In this document: piece after piece, positions 36,121 through 48,172 of the stretch | How positions within the stretch are numbered: position 1 is the stretch's first letter | Layout: each line of letters opens with the position of its first letter | Assembly (NCBI GenBank): GCA_963978895.1 | Contig: OZ022246.1 | Coordinates: forward strand, 18,324,549 to 18,388,548 | DNA length: 64,000 bases | From: Erpobdella octoculata | Taxonomy: Eukaryota; Annelida; Clitellata; Hirudinida; Erpobdellidae | Direction: 5' to 3' | Notes under the pieces: generated by a model | Databases searched by the model: none | Seen by the model: only the letters and a program-made list of their open reading frames with translations | Told to the model about the DNA's origin: nothing | Made by a program: the position numbers and the translations under genes

Positions 36121-38802
36121 ATACTTAATTGGTGTACAAAACTTTATTTTTTTGGAGTTATAATTTCGTTTACGATAATTAATTAATTAAGAAACAAATA
36201 AAATTTAATATGGCCGACAAAATCAAAAATGGCCGCCGAAAACCGAGAAAATGTTGTTAATAAAATATGATTTATTCTTTAACAATGAGAAGAACAATGA
36301 CAAAATAAATGGTTTGTTATAAGTCACCAGTGAAGGTAATAATAATAAAACATATTTAATAATGTTATGAAATTATAATAAACTGGTATGACTTCAGCAG
36401 AAGCACTTTATTTGCAGATATAATGCCTATAAATTATTTGTTGAGACAATCTGAGACTGAATGTAATGTGTGACAATATATAACACATAGAAGTTTTCCT
36501 TTTGCACACAAACACCGGTTGGAGTCACATTTACCACCACATTTGCACAAAATTTGCATATTTTCTGGAATTGGTTTAAGACCTTTAACAGGAAATATGG
36601 TACCACAATCTAAACACTAGCCATAATTGGAGCATCATCAATCAAGATAGTGAGGACATTCCTTATGATGTAAAAAATTTGCTGTATATGATTCCTAATG
36701 ACACTTGAGGTTGGTGGCAACTGTCCCAGTGTCTTTGGCGTACCACTATTAATATGATTTTCAAATCGTGCCTGGTCAAATGTTTGACAAAAAGTCTTGC
36801 ATCCTGCTCCAATCCACACACGAACGAGGTATTTTTAGCTGACTTAAATGATTCATCACTCAATTCAGTAGACTCAGCAAAATTGTTCAGGCATCTTTGA
36901 GGCTCACACATAAATGCAGCATGTTTAGTTCCAATTTTGCTGAGAGCATCATCTCCAATCAGCACAAGCACTTTTACAAGAACCCTACACAAATCTACGG
37001 CAAGTCTATCAGCAAGAATATGGACAGGGAAATGTCACTTATGTTTTTCAGATCCAAATTTTATCTACAAGTCAAGCAGTCCAAGGTGTCGCCAGTTGTT
37101 GACAAATCGCAATAGCCGTACTAGTGTATCTGTGTCATTTGATATAATCATAAGCCTCTTGCTGCCTCGAGTCACATCCCAGGCACAATGAAGCAATAAT
37201 CAATCATCCGCTTCTTCTACACGGCCTGTAAGGGATTTAATGTGCACTGGCTGAAACGAGTCATCCGACTGTCTCTGTGATCTTATGAACTCAGCTGGCA
37301 CAATGTCATTATCAATAACGCACCCACTGAGTATGGTGGGATGATTTGATTGCTGTTTTCTAGCAAGCAGGCGAGTTAAAAACTGTAAATTAGTCTTATA
37401 GCTTGGAGACGTCCAAAACTTGTCCATCTGTTTTGGTATTGGTGCATCAGGACCTATAACGGTCATATCCACTGCTGATATGCCAGCTGAACGCCGACTT
37501 CTTTCACCGCTTTTGACTGACGATTCGATATGGCTGTCAAAGACAACATGAAAATTTGTTCTGCAACACATTGACTGGCCTGCAGACAGCACACATTTAA
37601 TAGCATTTCCAAATGTGCCAAACGAGCACAAATTTGAAAACGAGCAAGTTTTCGACATGAAATAAACTATAACAACTGCATCCCCATGTTGAAAAACCAT
37701 TTCTTCAGGCACTAATAGTTTTTCAATTCCAGTCACGAGCTTACTCTTCTCTGGTTTTGATGCAAAATTACCGTCAAAAATGATTGATTTCTGCCATTGG
37801 CATACCACGTTGTACCGAAATATCGATGTTGCGCTGAGCTGCAGCTAATAACTTCTGTGAATAAGTAGTAACAGAATCTGTGGTTGTGGCTTATAGCCCA
37901 TTCTAGGCAGGGTTCTTTTGGAAAATTGTGGCCGACATTTTTTTGTTTTATCAAGGAAACGTTTTTTGTAAAACTCTTTAGTGATGACGTTATGCAACTT
38001 GATTCCAGGCGATTGAATAATGAACGGATATCCTCTGCTGCATACAAAGTTTAACTGCACACGACATCACATCATTAGTTTTTTTAACTTCGTGCTCAGT
38101 GACCCACAGCCGAAATGCCTCCCACATCAAGGAACTTATGTCATCTGATACAATTGTTATGCTTTGGAAAGATCTAACATAATGAGTACCTTCTAAAACA
38201 GAATTTAGCGTCAACTTGCCAAACAACTCTGTCTCAATCAAACCACCTTCAATGCAACTGGTTCATCCATCAAAATTTCGGCCACAAGTATGAAAGACGC
38301 CTTCATTGCAGAATACTGGAATGACTGATTGTCATGAGTTAAGCTGGCGATGGACACTCTGAAAATTCTGCAGAGATTTGCGAACAGTTGCATAGTCAGT
38401 AACAGGAAAGGGAATCATGGGTAAATACCCTTCACGTATCAAGGGAGCTGTAGCCTTAGATATCAGATCATGGCAGCCATTCCATGTTGGCATTTCACCT
38501 GAACAAATGAGATAAGAAACACACGTTTGTCACCTGTTTTAAGAGTGGAATTATAGCCTACATCGTTATAATAAATATTACGTTAATCGTTATAAATTGT
38601 TTGAACGGCCCTAATAAGTTAAATAATATCCAAACAAGTTGACGTTGAAATAATGCACCGATAACATTTTCTCTGTTCTCGGCGACCATTTGGGATTTTT
38701 TCGGCCATATTGTCCGCCATGTTAAATTTTATTTGTCTCATAATTATCATAAACAAAATAATATCTCTAAAAAAATAAAAGTTTTGTACACCAATTAAGT
38801 AT
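36121..38802. mobile_element. Unclassified element with ~135-bp terminal inverted repeats
   Basis: 36121-36256 and the reverse complement of 38665-38802 are alike: both start ATACTTAATTGGTGTACAAA and share ACAAATAAAATTTAA and ATGGCCGACAAAAT/ATGGCGGACAATAT words. No target duplication is evident, and similar ATGGCGACCG-type sequence continues left of 36121, so the outer right end may have been removed by the PLE that begins at 38810. The interior carries a broken gene on the minus strand. Superfamily not recognised. Confidence 0.6.
36610..38495 (-). pseudogene. Broken multi-copy gene with FEN/PIN-like motifs, function unknown
   Basis: Minus-strand frames, in order: MPTWNGCHDLISKATAPLI (38495 on), SVIPVFCNEGVFHT (38320), the 38241 frame, a 202-residue frame (37808-37200), RLMIISNDTDTLVRLL then LWIKFG-like text (about 37150-37040), LIGDDALSKIGTKHAA (about 36970), and LPPTSSVIRNHIQQI (about 36710). 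I recall this motif order from a family repeated in many invertebrate genomes; SNDTDTLV and the GDDALSKIGT stretch resemble the Asp-rich sites of FEN/PIN nucleases. At least five stops or shifts. Placement between inverted repeats suggests it travels with them. Nuclease activity is inference. Confidence 0.5.
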
Positions 38803-38809
38803 AGGGACC

Positions 38810-40846
38810 GAGGTGAGAACAGTACATGAAGTTGTCGAACTATAGTGTGTGTTCGATGGATGTGGAGGTGCGTGTCCGTTGCAGTGACGAAACAATTGCA
38901 ATGTCTGGTCGAAGTTTTCGTCTTGGACGTTCATCGTGGGTTTTATCTGCAATATGTATAGAGCTTCGAGAATCTTCAATCGAACGGGATCGCCAAAGTA
39001 CGTAAGCACGCTAGTATTTGAATCAGTAATGTTTCTGGTAAGTGGAATGGCGTGGTCGTTGATGAAATGGGAATGAATATTCCCACCCTGTACGTGCATG
39101 GTAAGTCGGCGAGATAAAGTAGTTCTAGTGTGGCCGACATATGAAGCTGTAGATTCGTGGTGAAGTGGGCAACGAAACTGGTAGACGACGTTAGTTTTTT
39201 TGAGAAGGTTATGGCGTAACAGGTTGTTTGGTGCCACTAGGTTGTGGGTTTTGAAACTTTTGTAGTAGATGCGAAATTGAAGAATGTGGGCAGTGTCGGT
39301 GATGGAAACGTGACGACGAATTATATCTCGTAGAATAGATTCATCGATTTTGTAGTTGTGATGCATTTGAGCGCGATAGTATAAAGGGACGATTCTGGGG
39401 TTTGGTGAGTCGGGCGGGCTTGTGAGGCGGTGTTTCTTGTTGAGAAAGGTGTTGACAGTGTTATCAACGAGATTTTGGGAAAAGTTGTTATTGATCAATA
39501 ACTGTTTGATTTTATGAAGTTCGTGATGAAAGTGGACCCAATCCTCAGCTACATTCTACATTGTACGCTCGATGTAGATAGGATAGTATAGTGCTTTTTT
39601 TGTAGCGCTCGGGGCAGAACCCATCGCCGTTTAATGTTGTGACACCAGAGGTGGGTTTAGTGTAGACGTCTAATTGTAGCCGACTTTCGATTTGAGAGAC
39701 GAGAATATCGAGAAAGGGAAGCTGGTTTTTTATGTCGCAGAGTTGATAGGTAAATTGGAGTACGCTGTTAGCTTCGAGGGCGATCTTCAACTGCTTAAGA
39801 TTGCTTAAGTTGTCGACCATGATGAAAATGTCGTCAACGTAACGCGCGTACAGGTAGGGTCTTTTGAGATGGGTACTGAAGATGACGTTTTCCAAGTGAC
39901 CCATGTAGAACTGTGCGAATGTGGGACCAAGTGGCGATCCCATGGCGACGCCGTCAGTCTGAACCTAAAGGTCGCCATTTGGGTGTCTAAACGGTACGGC
40001 AGTGGCGCATATTTCGAGAAGTTGAGTGAGGGTTGTTTTACTGAGAAGCGGTGGTTCGAGAGTAGAGTGGCCGTACACGTAGCGTAAGATGATTTCGATT
40101 GTACGGGCGACTGGGACGTTTGTGAACAGGTTCACGACGTCCATGGTTGCTATGAAACCGGAGGTATGGTTGCAGTCACGGACAAGATCGACGAATTCTG
40201 ATGAGGACTTGAGACTATTAGAGTCGGGGCAGTAGGGAGCGATTAGAGAATTGAGAGATTTGGCTAACAAGTATATAGGGGTGGGGCATTGTGAAATAAT
40301 GGGCCGCAGCGGCATGTCAGGTTTATGAGTCTTTACGTTACCGTAGATGTAGCCTGGGTTGTATTCACCAATAATTTGGGAAAATCTTGTACATTGCAGC
40401 TGAAGGTTGGCGTCGGCGATGAGTTGGTTGGCTTTTGTTTTAATATCAGGTGTAGTGTTATGGGAGATTTTATTGAACTTGGTTTGATCAGATAAAATTG
40501 CGTCAATCTTTTGGAAGTAGTCAGATCTATTCATAATCACGTAAGTGTTGGACTTGTCGGCCTTTCGCAAAATGATGTTTGGGTTGTCGCGAAGTGACAT
40601 AGCGGCGCGGCGCATACGTGAAGACAGAAAGGTACGTTTCGGATTGCGGTGGATGTGACCTTCACGAGACAGTAAGGCAGAAAGTTGATTGTTATACCGA
40701 AGAATTCCTTCGGTAGCGAGTCGTTTAACGTCGCGGTATAAGATCTCTAATGAAAAACCTACTCTGCGATCTCGTGCTGGGAAATGTTGAAGGTGTAAGA
40801 GGTTTGGATGCAATGGCTGCAGGAAAACGCTTTGGTCAGAAACCAC
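38810..40846 (-). pseudogene. Penelope-like element (PLE) RT plus GIY-YIG protein, copy 1
   Basis: Minus-strand frames 40846-39965, 39964-39545 and 39498-38767 line up as one protein. RT motifs: [60 protein letters not shown] (catalytic YVDD), LPFLDILV, GFCPERYKKSTI. The C-terminus has the GIY-YIG-type SYVGHTRTTLSRRLTMH followed by ALYILQIKPTMNVQDENF. Lesions: an in-frame TAG between NGDL and VQTDGVAMG (about 39964) and a frameshift near 39520. RT and GIY-YIG endonuclease together copy PLE RNA into the genome. The most complete PLE here. Confidence 0.88.
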
Positions 40847-40939
40847 AGAAATCCTCTCTTAACTACGACAGCACACAGAGAAATGATCGGGCAAATTATA
40901 GAAAAACGTCGGCTGACTTGGATCTGTATCAAAGCAAGA

Positions 40940-41256
40940 AAAGAAACACGTGTGCCACTTCAAAGTTGGGAAATAAAGTTGAGGCAATAGTTCAAGCTTT
41001 GAATCCGCCAAAAGAAAGACCAAGGCTCAATCTTCTGCCTAGAGGCCAACATGGAGGGGTGGGGAAAGAAGGAAAGTTGAATTTGGTAATCTTCGGAGAC
41101 GCCAGCCCTGTTGACACAACACGCAGAGAAACAGAGATTGAGAATAGGTTTAAAGGCAAGGAAAACATCGGTGCTGACTTTCTTAGTCGTAAAGAGAGTG
41201 ATGATGTAATCAGAAGCGCTGACGCGTTCCTTTTTTCGAAGAGGGGGGATATGTAA
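40940..41256 (+). pseudogene. Chimeric frame: eIF4B/4H-like fragment joined to LTR-element RNase H tail
   Basis: Within an open frame (40750-41256), ERPRLNLLPRG and VIFGDASPVDTTRRETEIEN resemble the eIF4B segment with RPxLNLxPR followed by IFGxAxPVDTxxREREIE. Straight after comes KGKENIGADFLSRKES, the usual end of an LTR-retrotransposon RNase H domain, then a purine run (GAAGAGGGGGGATA) before TGTAAGATG. So a host-gene-like piece and the 3' end of a retroelement share one frame. The first 95 bases overlap the PLE on the other strand. Both assignments are from memory of family motifs. Confidence 0.4.
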
Positions 41257-41518
41257 GATGAAGATGGTTCATCTTACGTATTTTCGTGATATTTGTTTGT
41301 TTTATATATGTATGTGTATATATTTATATTTGTGCTCTTGTGACATTGTGTGTGCGTATAATTTTTTCTATCATTAATATATGTATATATGTATGTTTGG
41401 GTATATGTATATGTGTATGTATATGTATATATATATATATGTATATATATATATGTATATATATATAATTGTTATTTGTCTGAATATATATATATATGTG
41501 TGTGTGTGGATGTATGGG

Positions 41519-41549
<31 letters not shown>

Positions 41550-41600
41550 GTATATATATGTATATATATATATATGTATATATATATAATTGTTATTGGT
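41251..41600 (+). repeat. Possible LTR start followed by TATG/TA-rich simple repeat
   Basis: TGTAAGATGAAG follows the purine run and contains an inverted GTAAGATGAA / TTCATCTTAC pair, plausible for an LTR start. 41300-41590 is a decayed TATG/TA/TGTG repeat. 41600-41856 is AT-rich with nothing recognised. Confidence 0.4.
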
Positions 41601-41856
41601 CTTTTTCCTTTTTGGGGTCTTCATTAAAAAAGTAAGGTGATCTGGAGTGGAGAAATTGGAATTATCAAAAGATTTGTTAGAACCTTGCGAAATTCTACAA
41701 AGTGAGATAATTCAGTTTTGAGTCAAGAAAAAGATTATATTCAAAGAAGAATAATAAAGTTAAAATAAATTCGAGAAATATTGTGTTATAAATAACTTCA
41801 ACTTTAACGTTACGAATCGCTAGAAAGCATATTCCTTTACGTTTACACTGTATATT

Positions 41857-42033
41857 CGTGGTGAAGTGGGCAACGAAACTGGTAGACGACGTTAGTTTTT
41901 TGAGAAGGTTATGGCGTAACAGGTTGTTTGGTGCCACTAGGTTGTGGGTTTTGAAACTTTTGTAGTAGATGCCAAATTGAAGAAGGTGGGCAGTGTCGGT
42001 GATGGAAACGTGACGACGAATTATATCTCGTAG
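41857..42033 (-). mobile_element. PLE fragment, duplicate of 39153-39330
   Basis: About 177 bases nearly identical to part of PLE copy 1 (plus-strand GTGGTGAAGTGGGCAACGAA to AATTATATCTCGTAG), with one missing T and two or three changes. It encodes RDIIRRHVSITDTAH and FKTHNLVAPNNLLRHNLL. Confidence 0.85.
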
Positions 42034-42035
42034 GC

Positions 42036-42589
42036 TCTTCAGTTCTAAAGCCACCATTGCTCCAGATGACAACGTCGTATCTTCAAATAAAATTACATTT
42101 GACGCTCCACACACAAACGTTGACGTCACACTCAAGGATGTTGCCAGTGGCAGAAATGGAAAAGATGGAAGTGTTGAAGGCGTACACAGGCGTGTTGATG
42201 ACATGCTTAACAGAGAGAACAAAGAAGACAGAAATTTTGAAAATGGTGTGCACGAAAATTTTGACGATGAAGTTCTTGTTTTGCCTGGCTATAGAACTGA
42301 AGAGCCTATAGTTCATCCGTCATCATATGCATTTCTTCCCGATAACCAGATTTCTGTTAGCGGACTGATCAAACACACGATTGATCATGTATGTGCATGT
42401 CAACCCGATCGTCTGTCGTTGGATGCGCAGAGAGAAATACCTGTTGACCATCGGATCTGCCAAACAAGTGATCAAACTCTTGATCGGTCTAATGACCGGA
42501 CTCTCGATCCACCCAACGTTCTTCCACATGTTCAACATCTTGAACCTCCTCTTGTATACGGTCGGTCAGCAATTAGCGCAAGGCCGTAA
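42036..42589 (+). CDS. Unrecognised open frame, ~184 codons, acidic
   Basis: A frame open from the PLE-fragment junction to a TAA at 42587. It reads through KATIAPDDNVVSSNKITFDA, GRNGKDGSVEGVHRRVDD, ENFDDEVLVLPGYR and ends YGRSAISARP. No domain is recognised. Composition (Asp/Glu/Ser/Asn rich) resembles the tail regions after GIY-YIG in the PLE at 45181-45955, so it may be a PLE C-terminal extension cut from its RT. It overlaps the hAT end at 42582. Confidence 0.35.
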
Positions 42590-43440
42590 CCAAGAATTTG
42601 GAAGTGGGGAGGCCCACGAACTTTTTGGGGAGGGGGGCACTGTATACATTTTCTGTTCACATAAGTTGCACATTCCAGCGATTTGACCCTCAAAATGTGC
42701 TTCACCCAAAAAAAAAAAGGTTTAGCGATTGAAATTTGAATCTTATTCTACCATATTTAATTGAATTTGAAAACATTCTGAATCAAAATAAGAACTTCCC
42801 AAAGCATGTAAATAAAACGATAACACAGCATTTACAAACAATTATACGCGAAAAAAACGTTATAAAAACACATCACATAGGTCATAATGTCAGAGAACAA
42901 TCCTGCGCGATTTCTGGGCAAACTTTTCTACGAAAGTGTTCAGATCTACCTACTTTTAGCGTACATTTCTTTTCAAAAGCAAGTAGTACCACTTGAAATA
43001 TACTCTCAAGGCTCATCGATTGGCGATAAAACCACAGAATCCGCGTGAAAGTGGAGACTGCTCCTGCACGTAGCAGTCGACACACCGATGGTGATTGCTC
43101 CGGCATACAGCAGATACACATTTTATACACATGGTCAATGTACTGCAGTATTGCATATGTTGTATCTTCCAACGACGAATTTGGCTGGAATTTGCTACGG
43201 CACAGTCGCATCGCAAATATGCATCTTGCCAGCGAGAGCATCTTGGTCGAAGCAAAAGAGCTCGCCGAGTGGTTCAAAGTACTACTCAACAAGAAAGTTC
43301 TGAGATTATAGAACGAAGAATTCTACAGCTTAAAACAAAGCCAAATTGGACTCCCAAATCGGTGGTTCATTTTAAAATGGACAGAATCTTTTATGTTGTA
43401 GAAAGCACGCCTCATGAGCTCGCGTGAAGTAACTTTAGAA
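42582..43440 (-). pseudogene. ZMYM1-like hAT, left part with terminal repeat
   Basis: The end at about 42582 (plus-strand CAAGGCCGTAACCAAGAATT, then GGAGGCCC) has the form of a hAT terminus. Minus-strand frames 43292-42882 and neighbours continue the transposase whose upstream part is at 51515-52130. The Gypsy at 43759-51514 separates the two. Frame shifts are frequent; a 136-residue piece (SSTLNHSASSFASTKMLSLA) is the longest. Confidence 0.5.
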
Positions 43441-43757
43441 CCAATAACAAGGTAATGACCCAAAGTGGAGGTGACCACAGAGCCGGTCAGCCAGGTGCTC
43501 TGAACTTGTTTGCGCTTTAAACTACATGGTCATCATCATTTGATAGAAAGCCAGCAGCATCTGCCATTTGATCAAAGACCTCTGCAGACCACAAAGAAAG
43601 AAAACTCTCTTTAGCTGTGGAGATCAGTTCCATAGCAAGAGACACATTGCACGAGCGACTTTGCAACAAAGCATTGACCGGTGTCAGGCTTTTAACATCT
43701 CACTCACTAACCTCGATCATTAAGATCATGTGCTCTACAGCTTTTTCACCACGAACA
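43441..43757 (-). repeat. Left copy of the ~317-bp direct duplication flanking the Gypsy
   Basis: CCAATAACAAGGTAATGACC to TTCACCACGAACA matches 51515-51835 with roughly ten differences and a 4-base gap. It ends right at the left LTR; the right copy begins right after the right LTR. It encodes part of the ZMYM1-like transposase (MADAAGFLLNDDDH). Confidence 0.85.
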
Positions 43758-43864
43758 TTGTTGTATTTTAATCTTATTTGAATAAAATCAAAACTAAACT
43801 CAAATCAAACCCAATGTTCCTAAAATAGTTCTGATCCGCAGCACGCGCGCTGCTGTGCGTCAGT

Positions 43865-43957
<93 letters not shown>

Positions 43958-43958
<1 letters not shown>

Positions 43959-45955
43959 AGTCAAAGAAACAGTAGAAATAATTATAGATTGTGTTTTCAA
44001 CCATCCTACAATTTCACCTCCAGATGTCGATGCAGCGTTGCTCTCTGAATTACTGAAATTATGCACATGCGAGGTTCCATTTAGACATCCTAACGGACAG
44101 TTGTATCTGCAAATTGATGGGGTAGCGATGGGCTCTCCATTGGGGTCAACGTTTGCAGATATTTACAGGGCAAACATAGAAAAGAAAGTATTTAATATTT
44201 GCAATAAACCTCGAATGTACGTGAGATACGTTGATGATATATTTGTTCTGTGTGATGACTGCGATCAACTTCAGGAATTGAAGAGCAAATTCGAGAGCAA
44301 TTCTGTTTTGAAACTTACTGTTGAACTCAGTTATGAAAATAAATTGCCTTTTTTAGACTTACTTGTAACAACGGCAGATAAATGTTTAAAATTAAATCCA
44401 TACAAAAAACCTACAAATCACGGAGAAACTTTGAACGCCGATGGTTTTTGCCCTGAGAGATACAAAGTTAGTGTTATTCTGAACATGCTACACAGAGCCC
44501 GTCAATCTACTGATTGTCTAGAGGAACTTCAATTAGAAATTCAAAAAATTAAAGAAATACTCATTAATAATAACTTCACAAACAGAATGGTTGATGATGT
44601 CACAAAAAGATTTCTTGATGCTAGTTTGAAAATGGACAAATTCAGTGATAATCCAAAGAAGGCCATAAACGTTTATTATAAAGCCCAAATGCACAGAAAT
44701 TATATAGTTGACGAAAACATCATAAAAAATATAGTCAAAACTCAAGTGAAAGTTATTGATCCGTTAAACTATGAAATTAAACTTAATGTATACTATAAAC
44801 CAAAAACATCCCACTCCATGGTTATGCGTAACAATATTTCTAACTGTAAAAAGCATTTGCAACGGAAAAATGTTATCTACAGGTTCACATGTCCCTGTGA
44901 TCATGCAACATATATTGGCTCTACCCGAACGTCTTTATCACGAAGGTTGACTATGCATTTGCAAGGTGGAGGTATCATGAAGCATTTCTGTGAAAAACAC
45001 CATAAGCAGTTATCTAGACAAATCCTTGTGGATAACACTGAAATAATAGAAACTTTTAACAATCCGAGACGATTAAGGGTGGCAGAGGCTTTGTTGATCC
45101 AGGAACAAAAACCAGCAATTAACATTCAAGATAACAATTTCACTCACATTTTGAAGTTGTTTGATGGCCCAATTGTTCCAAAATTTGGAATTGCATCAAA
45201 CGTCAATAAAGGAATGATTATTAATAGATTGATGGAAGGAGATAAACATAAAACAGAGATGACGAACAGGGATCCAAAAATGAAACTTCTTGAAACAAAG
45301 GTAAATAACTGTCAGCATTCATCTGACGTTTCAGTTGGAGAGGCTAGTAATAATTGTGACTCTAAAATTCTAGAGCCCAAACCACTCCTCTACGATAATC
45401 TCAACAAGAATAAAACGAGCGTGAAATTTGAAAATAATTTGTCCGAAAGAAGAGAACAAAGTGATTGCTGCGAGAAAGAAATTGATATGGTGACCGATGA
45501 AGATATACTCAACATCAAAGATATAGAGGATACCGTCATGGAAAATCTCACTAACCAGAAGGAAACTACACCTGTCAAGAATTATGAAAGGTCTGTGGAT
45601 GCTGGGGAGATCTAACTAGAGAAACGCCTGTTTGTTTTAAAAGCTGTGGCTCTAAAAATACGGAGTCAGAATCACTCTCTCTTGATAGTTTCCACACAGA
45701 TGAAATGATTGAAGGAAAAGAAAATGACTTGGAAGAAAAACATAAAAGTAGTAATAATGTCGACGATGAAGATGTTTTCTGTAACTGTGAAGGTAGTGAA
45801 GTCGAGGTTGATGGCGATGCGGCTAAAAATTGTGGAACTACACTAATCGGAGAAATTGAGAATGTTTTGATTAATAGTGCAGGTGAGGCTGAGACACCTG
45901 CGGTGTTTGAACATTTACTTTGCAATCCAAACATTAATATAAAAAGAAGAAAGTA
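43958..45955 (+). pseudogene. PLE copy 2 protein: RT, GIY-YIG and long acidic tail
   Basis: RT from the finger/palm onward: [33 protein letters not shown] (catalytic YVDD), LPFLDLLVT, GFCPERYKVSVIL, YYKAQMHRNY. GIY-YIG type: ATYIGSTRTSLSRRLTMHLQ, then AEALLIQEQKPAINIQDNNF. A tail of about 140 residues continues to GEI (45615), and after a shift the neighbouring frame runs on as acidic sequence to NINIKRRK (45955). No stop within 540 residues after the truncated start, so decay is slight. The N-terminal third is missing. Confidence 0.85.
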
Positions 45956-46240
45956 GAAAACAAAAACTACGGGAAAAGTGAGCGTGAAATCAGCTGTGTG
46001 GCTTGCTGGTTGTGTACTTAATTTGTATTTTAAGTATTTTAGTGAGACTTTGGCTGAACGCGTCGACACTTGTTTACTCACTGAAAGCGTGTTTATTAAT
46101 ACTCGGCTACTTTTATTGATTTTACGTCTAATTCTGCATGTATTGAAAACAAACTAACTGCTGTTTAACTAACTTTATTATTATAATTTGAGAAAGTGTT
46201 TTTTCGATTTTAATATATACCGTTTTATTATTATAAATGA

Positions 46241-46283
46241 AGCTCTGAAGATGGTTAAATTAACCGAAACTGGCCAGTCAGCT
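46241..46283 (+). ncRNA. Hammerhead-ribozyme-like motif in the PLE 3' region
   Basis: Order of parts: AGCT (stem I), CTGAAGA (core CUGANGA), T then GGTTA-AAT-TAACC (stem II hairpin, 5 bp), GAAA (core), CTGGCCAG (stem III, self-complementary), TC (cleavage UH), AGCT (stem I partner). All core positions of a type I hammerhead are present, with the short stems typical of those reported in PLEs. The one oddity is an unpaired T between CUGANGA and stem II. Self-cleavage is inferred, not shown. Confidence 0.65.
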
Positions 46284-46415
46284 GGAAAAAATAAAGATTT
46301 TAAAACGTTGCTTGGTGTAGTTTCAGAAAGGAAAGATATTGTTGTTTTGCAAGGTTTATACAAGAAACTGTTGAATGCAAAATGGGCGACAAAGTTCAAT
46401 GAAACTTGCTTGCGG

Positions 46416-46515
<100 letters not shown>

Positions 46516-46658
46516 AGTCTTTCGGAGCTACTTAACATTAGACTACGACTATGATAGGCTCAGAACTCCTTACTTCGGCTCGACTCGACAGCTAGTCTGC
46601 TGCCAGATAGGTAATTTTTTGCGAAGTGAAACACTGCGTTGAAATGTTTCAAGAGCCT

Positions 46659-47052
<394 letters not shown>

Positions 47053-47124
47053 TATATATATATAAATATATATATATAGTGCAGCCTAGCAGCTAGCCGC
47101 CAGCACACTACAATTCCTCCCTTT

Positions 47125-48170
47125 CTAGATAATTAACGTGTCCGGAGCTTTCCTGGTTCTTCTTGGGTAACGCCTTTCAGTATCGCTGGTGACTGCTGCA
47201 CCGGCCACAGGTCGCTCCACGATCTCTGCTGCCACGCCAGGTGTGCTGTTGGTGAGTGTTGCGTTGGTTGTAGACTCACTAGGTGTCGACACAGTTGATG
47301 GTACTGCCAATTTCGGTGGCTAAACTGCCTGCAGCAGCGGCTGTGCCGTCACATCGAGAACTGGTGTAGGAGGGCTGTAGACTGATGTAGTGGTTGACGG
47401 TTCTGCGGCCCGCATCTGATCAACATGACGGCGCCAAATAGATGGATTTGTGGTTTTTGTCTTCACCTCGTAACTCAGCGGACCTGAACGTTTTGCTACT
47501 GTCGCAGGCATCCACTTATCTTGGCCTCGGTAATCACGAACTGCCACCGTTTGTCCTTCCATAAAATCGCGTAATTTGCTGCTTGAAGGACCCTCCATTG
47601 TTCTAATTTGTGCATGATGCACTCGGTCTTCCAGACTTGGTCTCAGTAAATCCAACTTTGATCTTAATGAACGTCCCATGAAAAGCTTAGCTTGTGTTTC
47701 ATTTGTCGTTGAATGTGGCGTGTTACGATAAGTCAGCAGAAATTGTGCCAAATTCTTCCTCAGCGTACCTACATCACTTTGAGCGGATTTCAGTGCTTTC
47801 TTGAGTGTTTGTACAAAACGTTCGGCTAACCCGTTGGTCGCTGGGTGGTACGGCACAGACTTAATGTGTACAATTCCGTTGTTCTTCATGAATTGTAGAA
47901 ACTCGTCTGAGGTAAACTGTGGTGCATTGTCGCTGACTAGTTGTTCACAAATTCCGTTTCGGCTGAAAATTTCTCGCAGAATTTCAATCGTTCGTTCTGA
48001 CGTTGTCGATTTTGTGATTGCAACTTCTGGCTACTTGGAGTGTGCATCAACCACGATTAGAAACATGTAGCCTAAATACGGGCCACAATAGTCAATCTGA
48101 ATTCGCTGTCACGGTGCTGTTGCTGGTGTATTTTGTGTGACCATACACCCTGGACATTTTGCTGTAGCAT
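47125..48170 (-). pseudogene. Gypsy (K02A2.6-type) integrase
   Basis: Minus strand: zinc-domain end CPGCMVTQNTPA, core QIDYCGPYLGYMFLIVVDAH (Asp), LVSDNAPQFTSDEF (Asp), HPATNGLAERFVQTLKKAL (Glu), and a C-terminal tail ending ERRYPRRTRKAPDTL. Two Trp codons have become stops (about 48107 and 48031) and a TAG splits the last 61 residues (47320). It follows RNase H, the standard Ty3/Gypsy order. PPT-like AGAAAGGGAGGAAT precedes the 3' LTR. Confidence 0.85.
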
Positions 48171-48172
48171 GT

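Noticed and set aside
45575..46081. 168-codon minus-strand frame
   Set aside because: Antisense of the acidic PLE tail; composition (Ser/Phe/Leu) is that expected of the complement.
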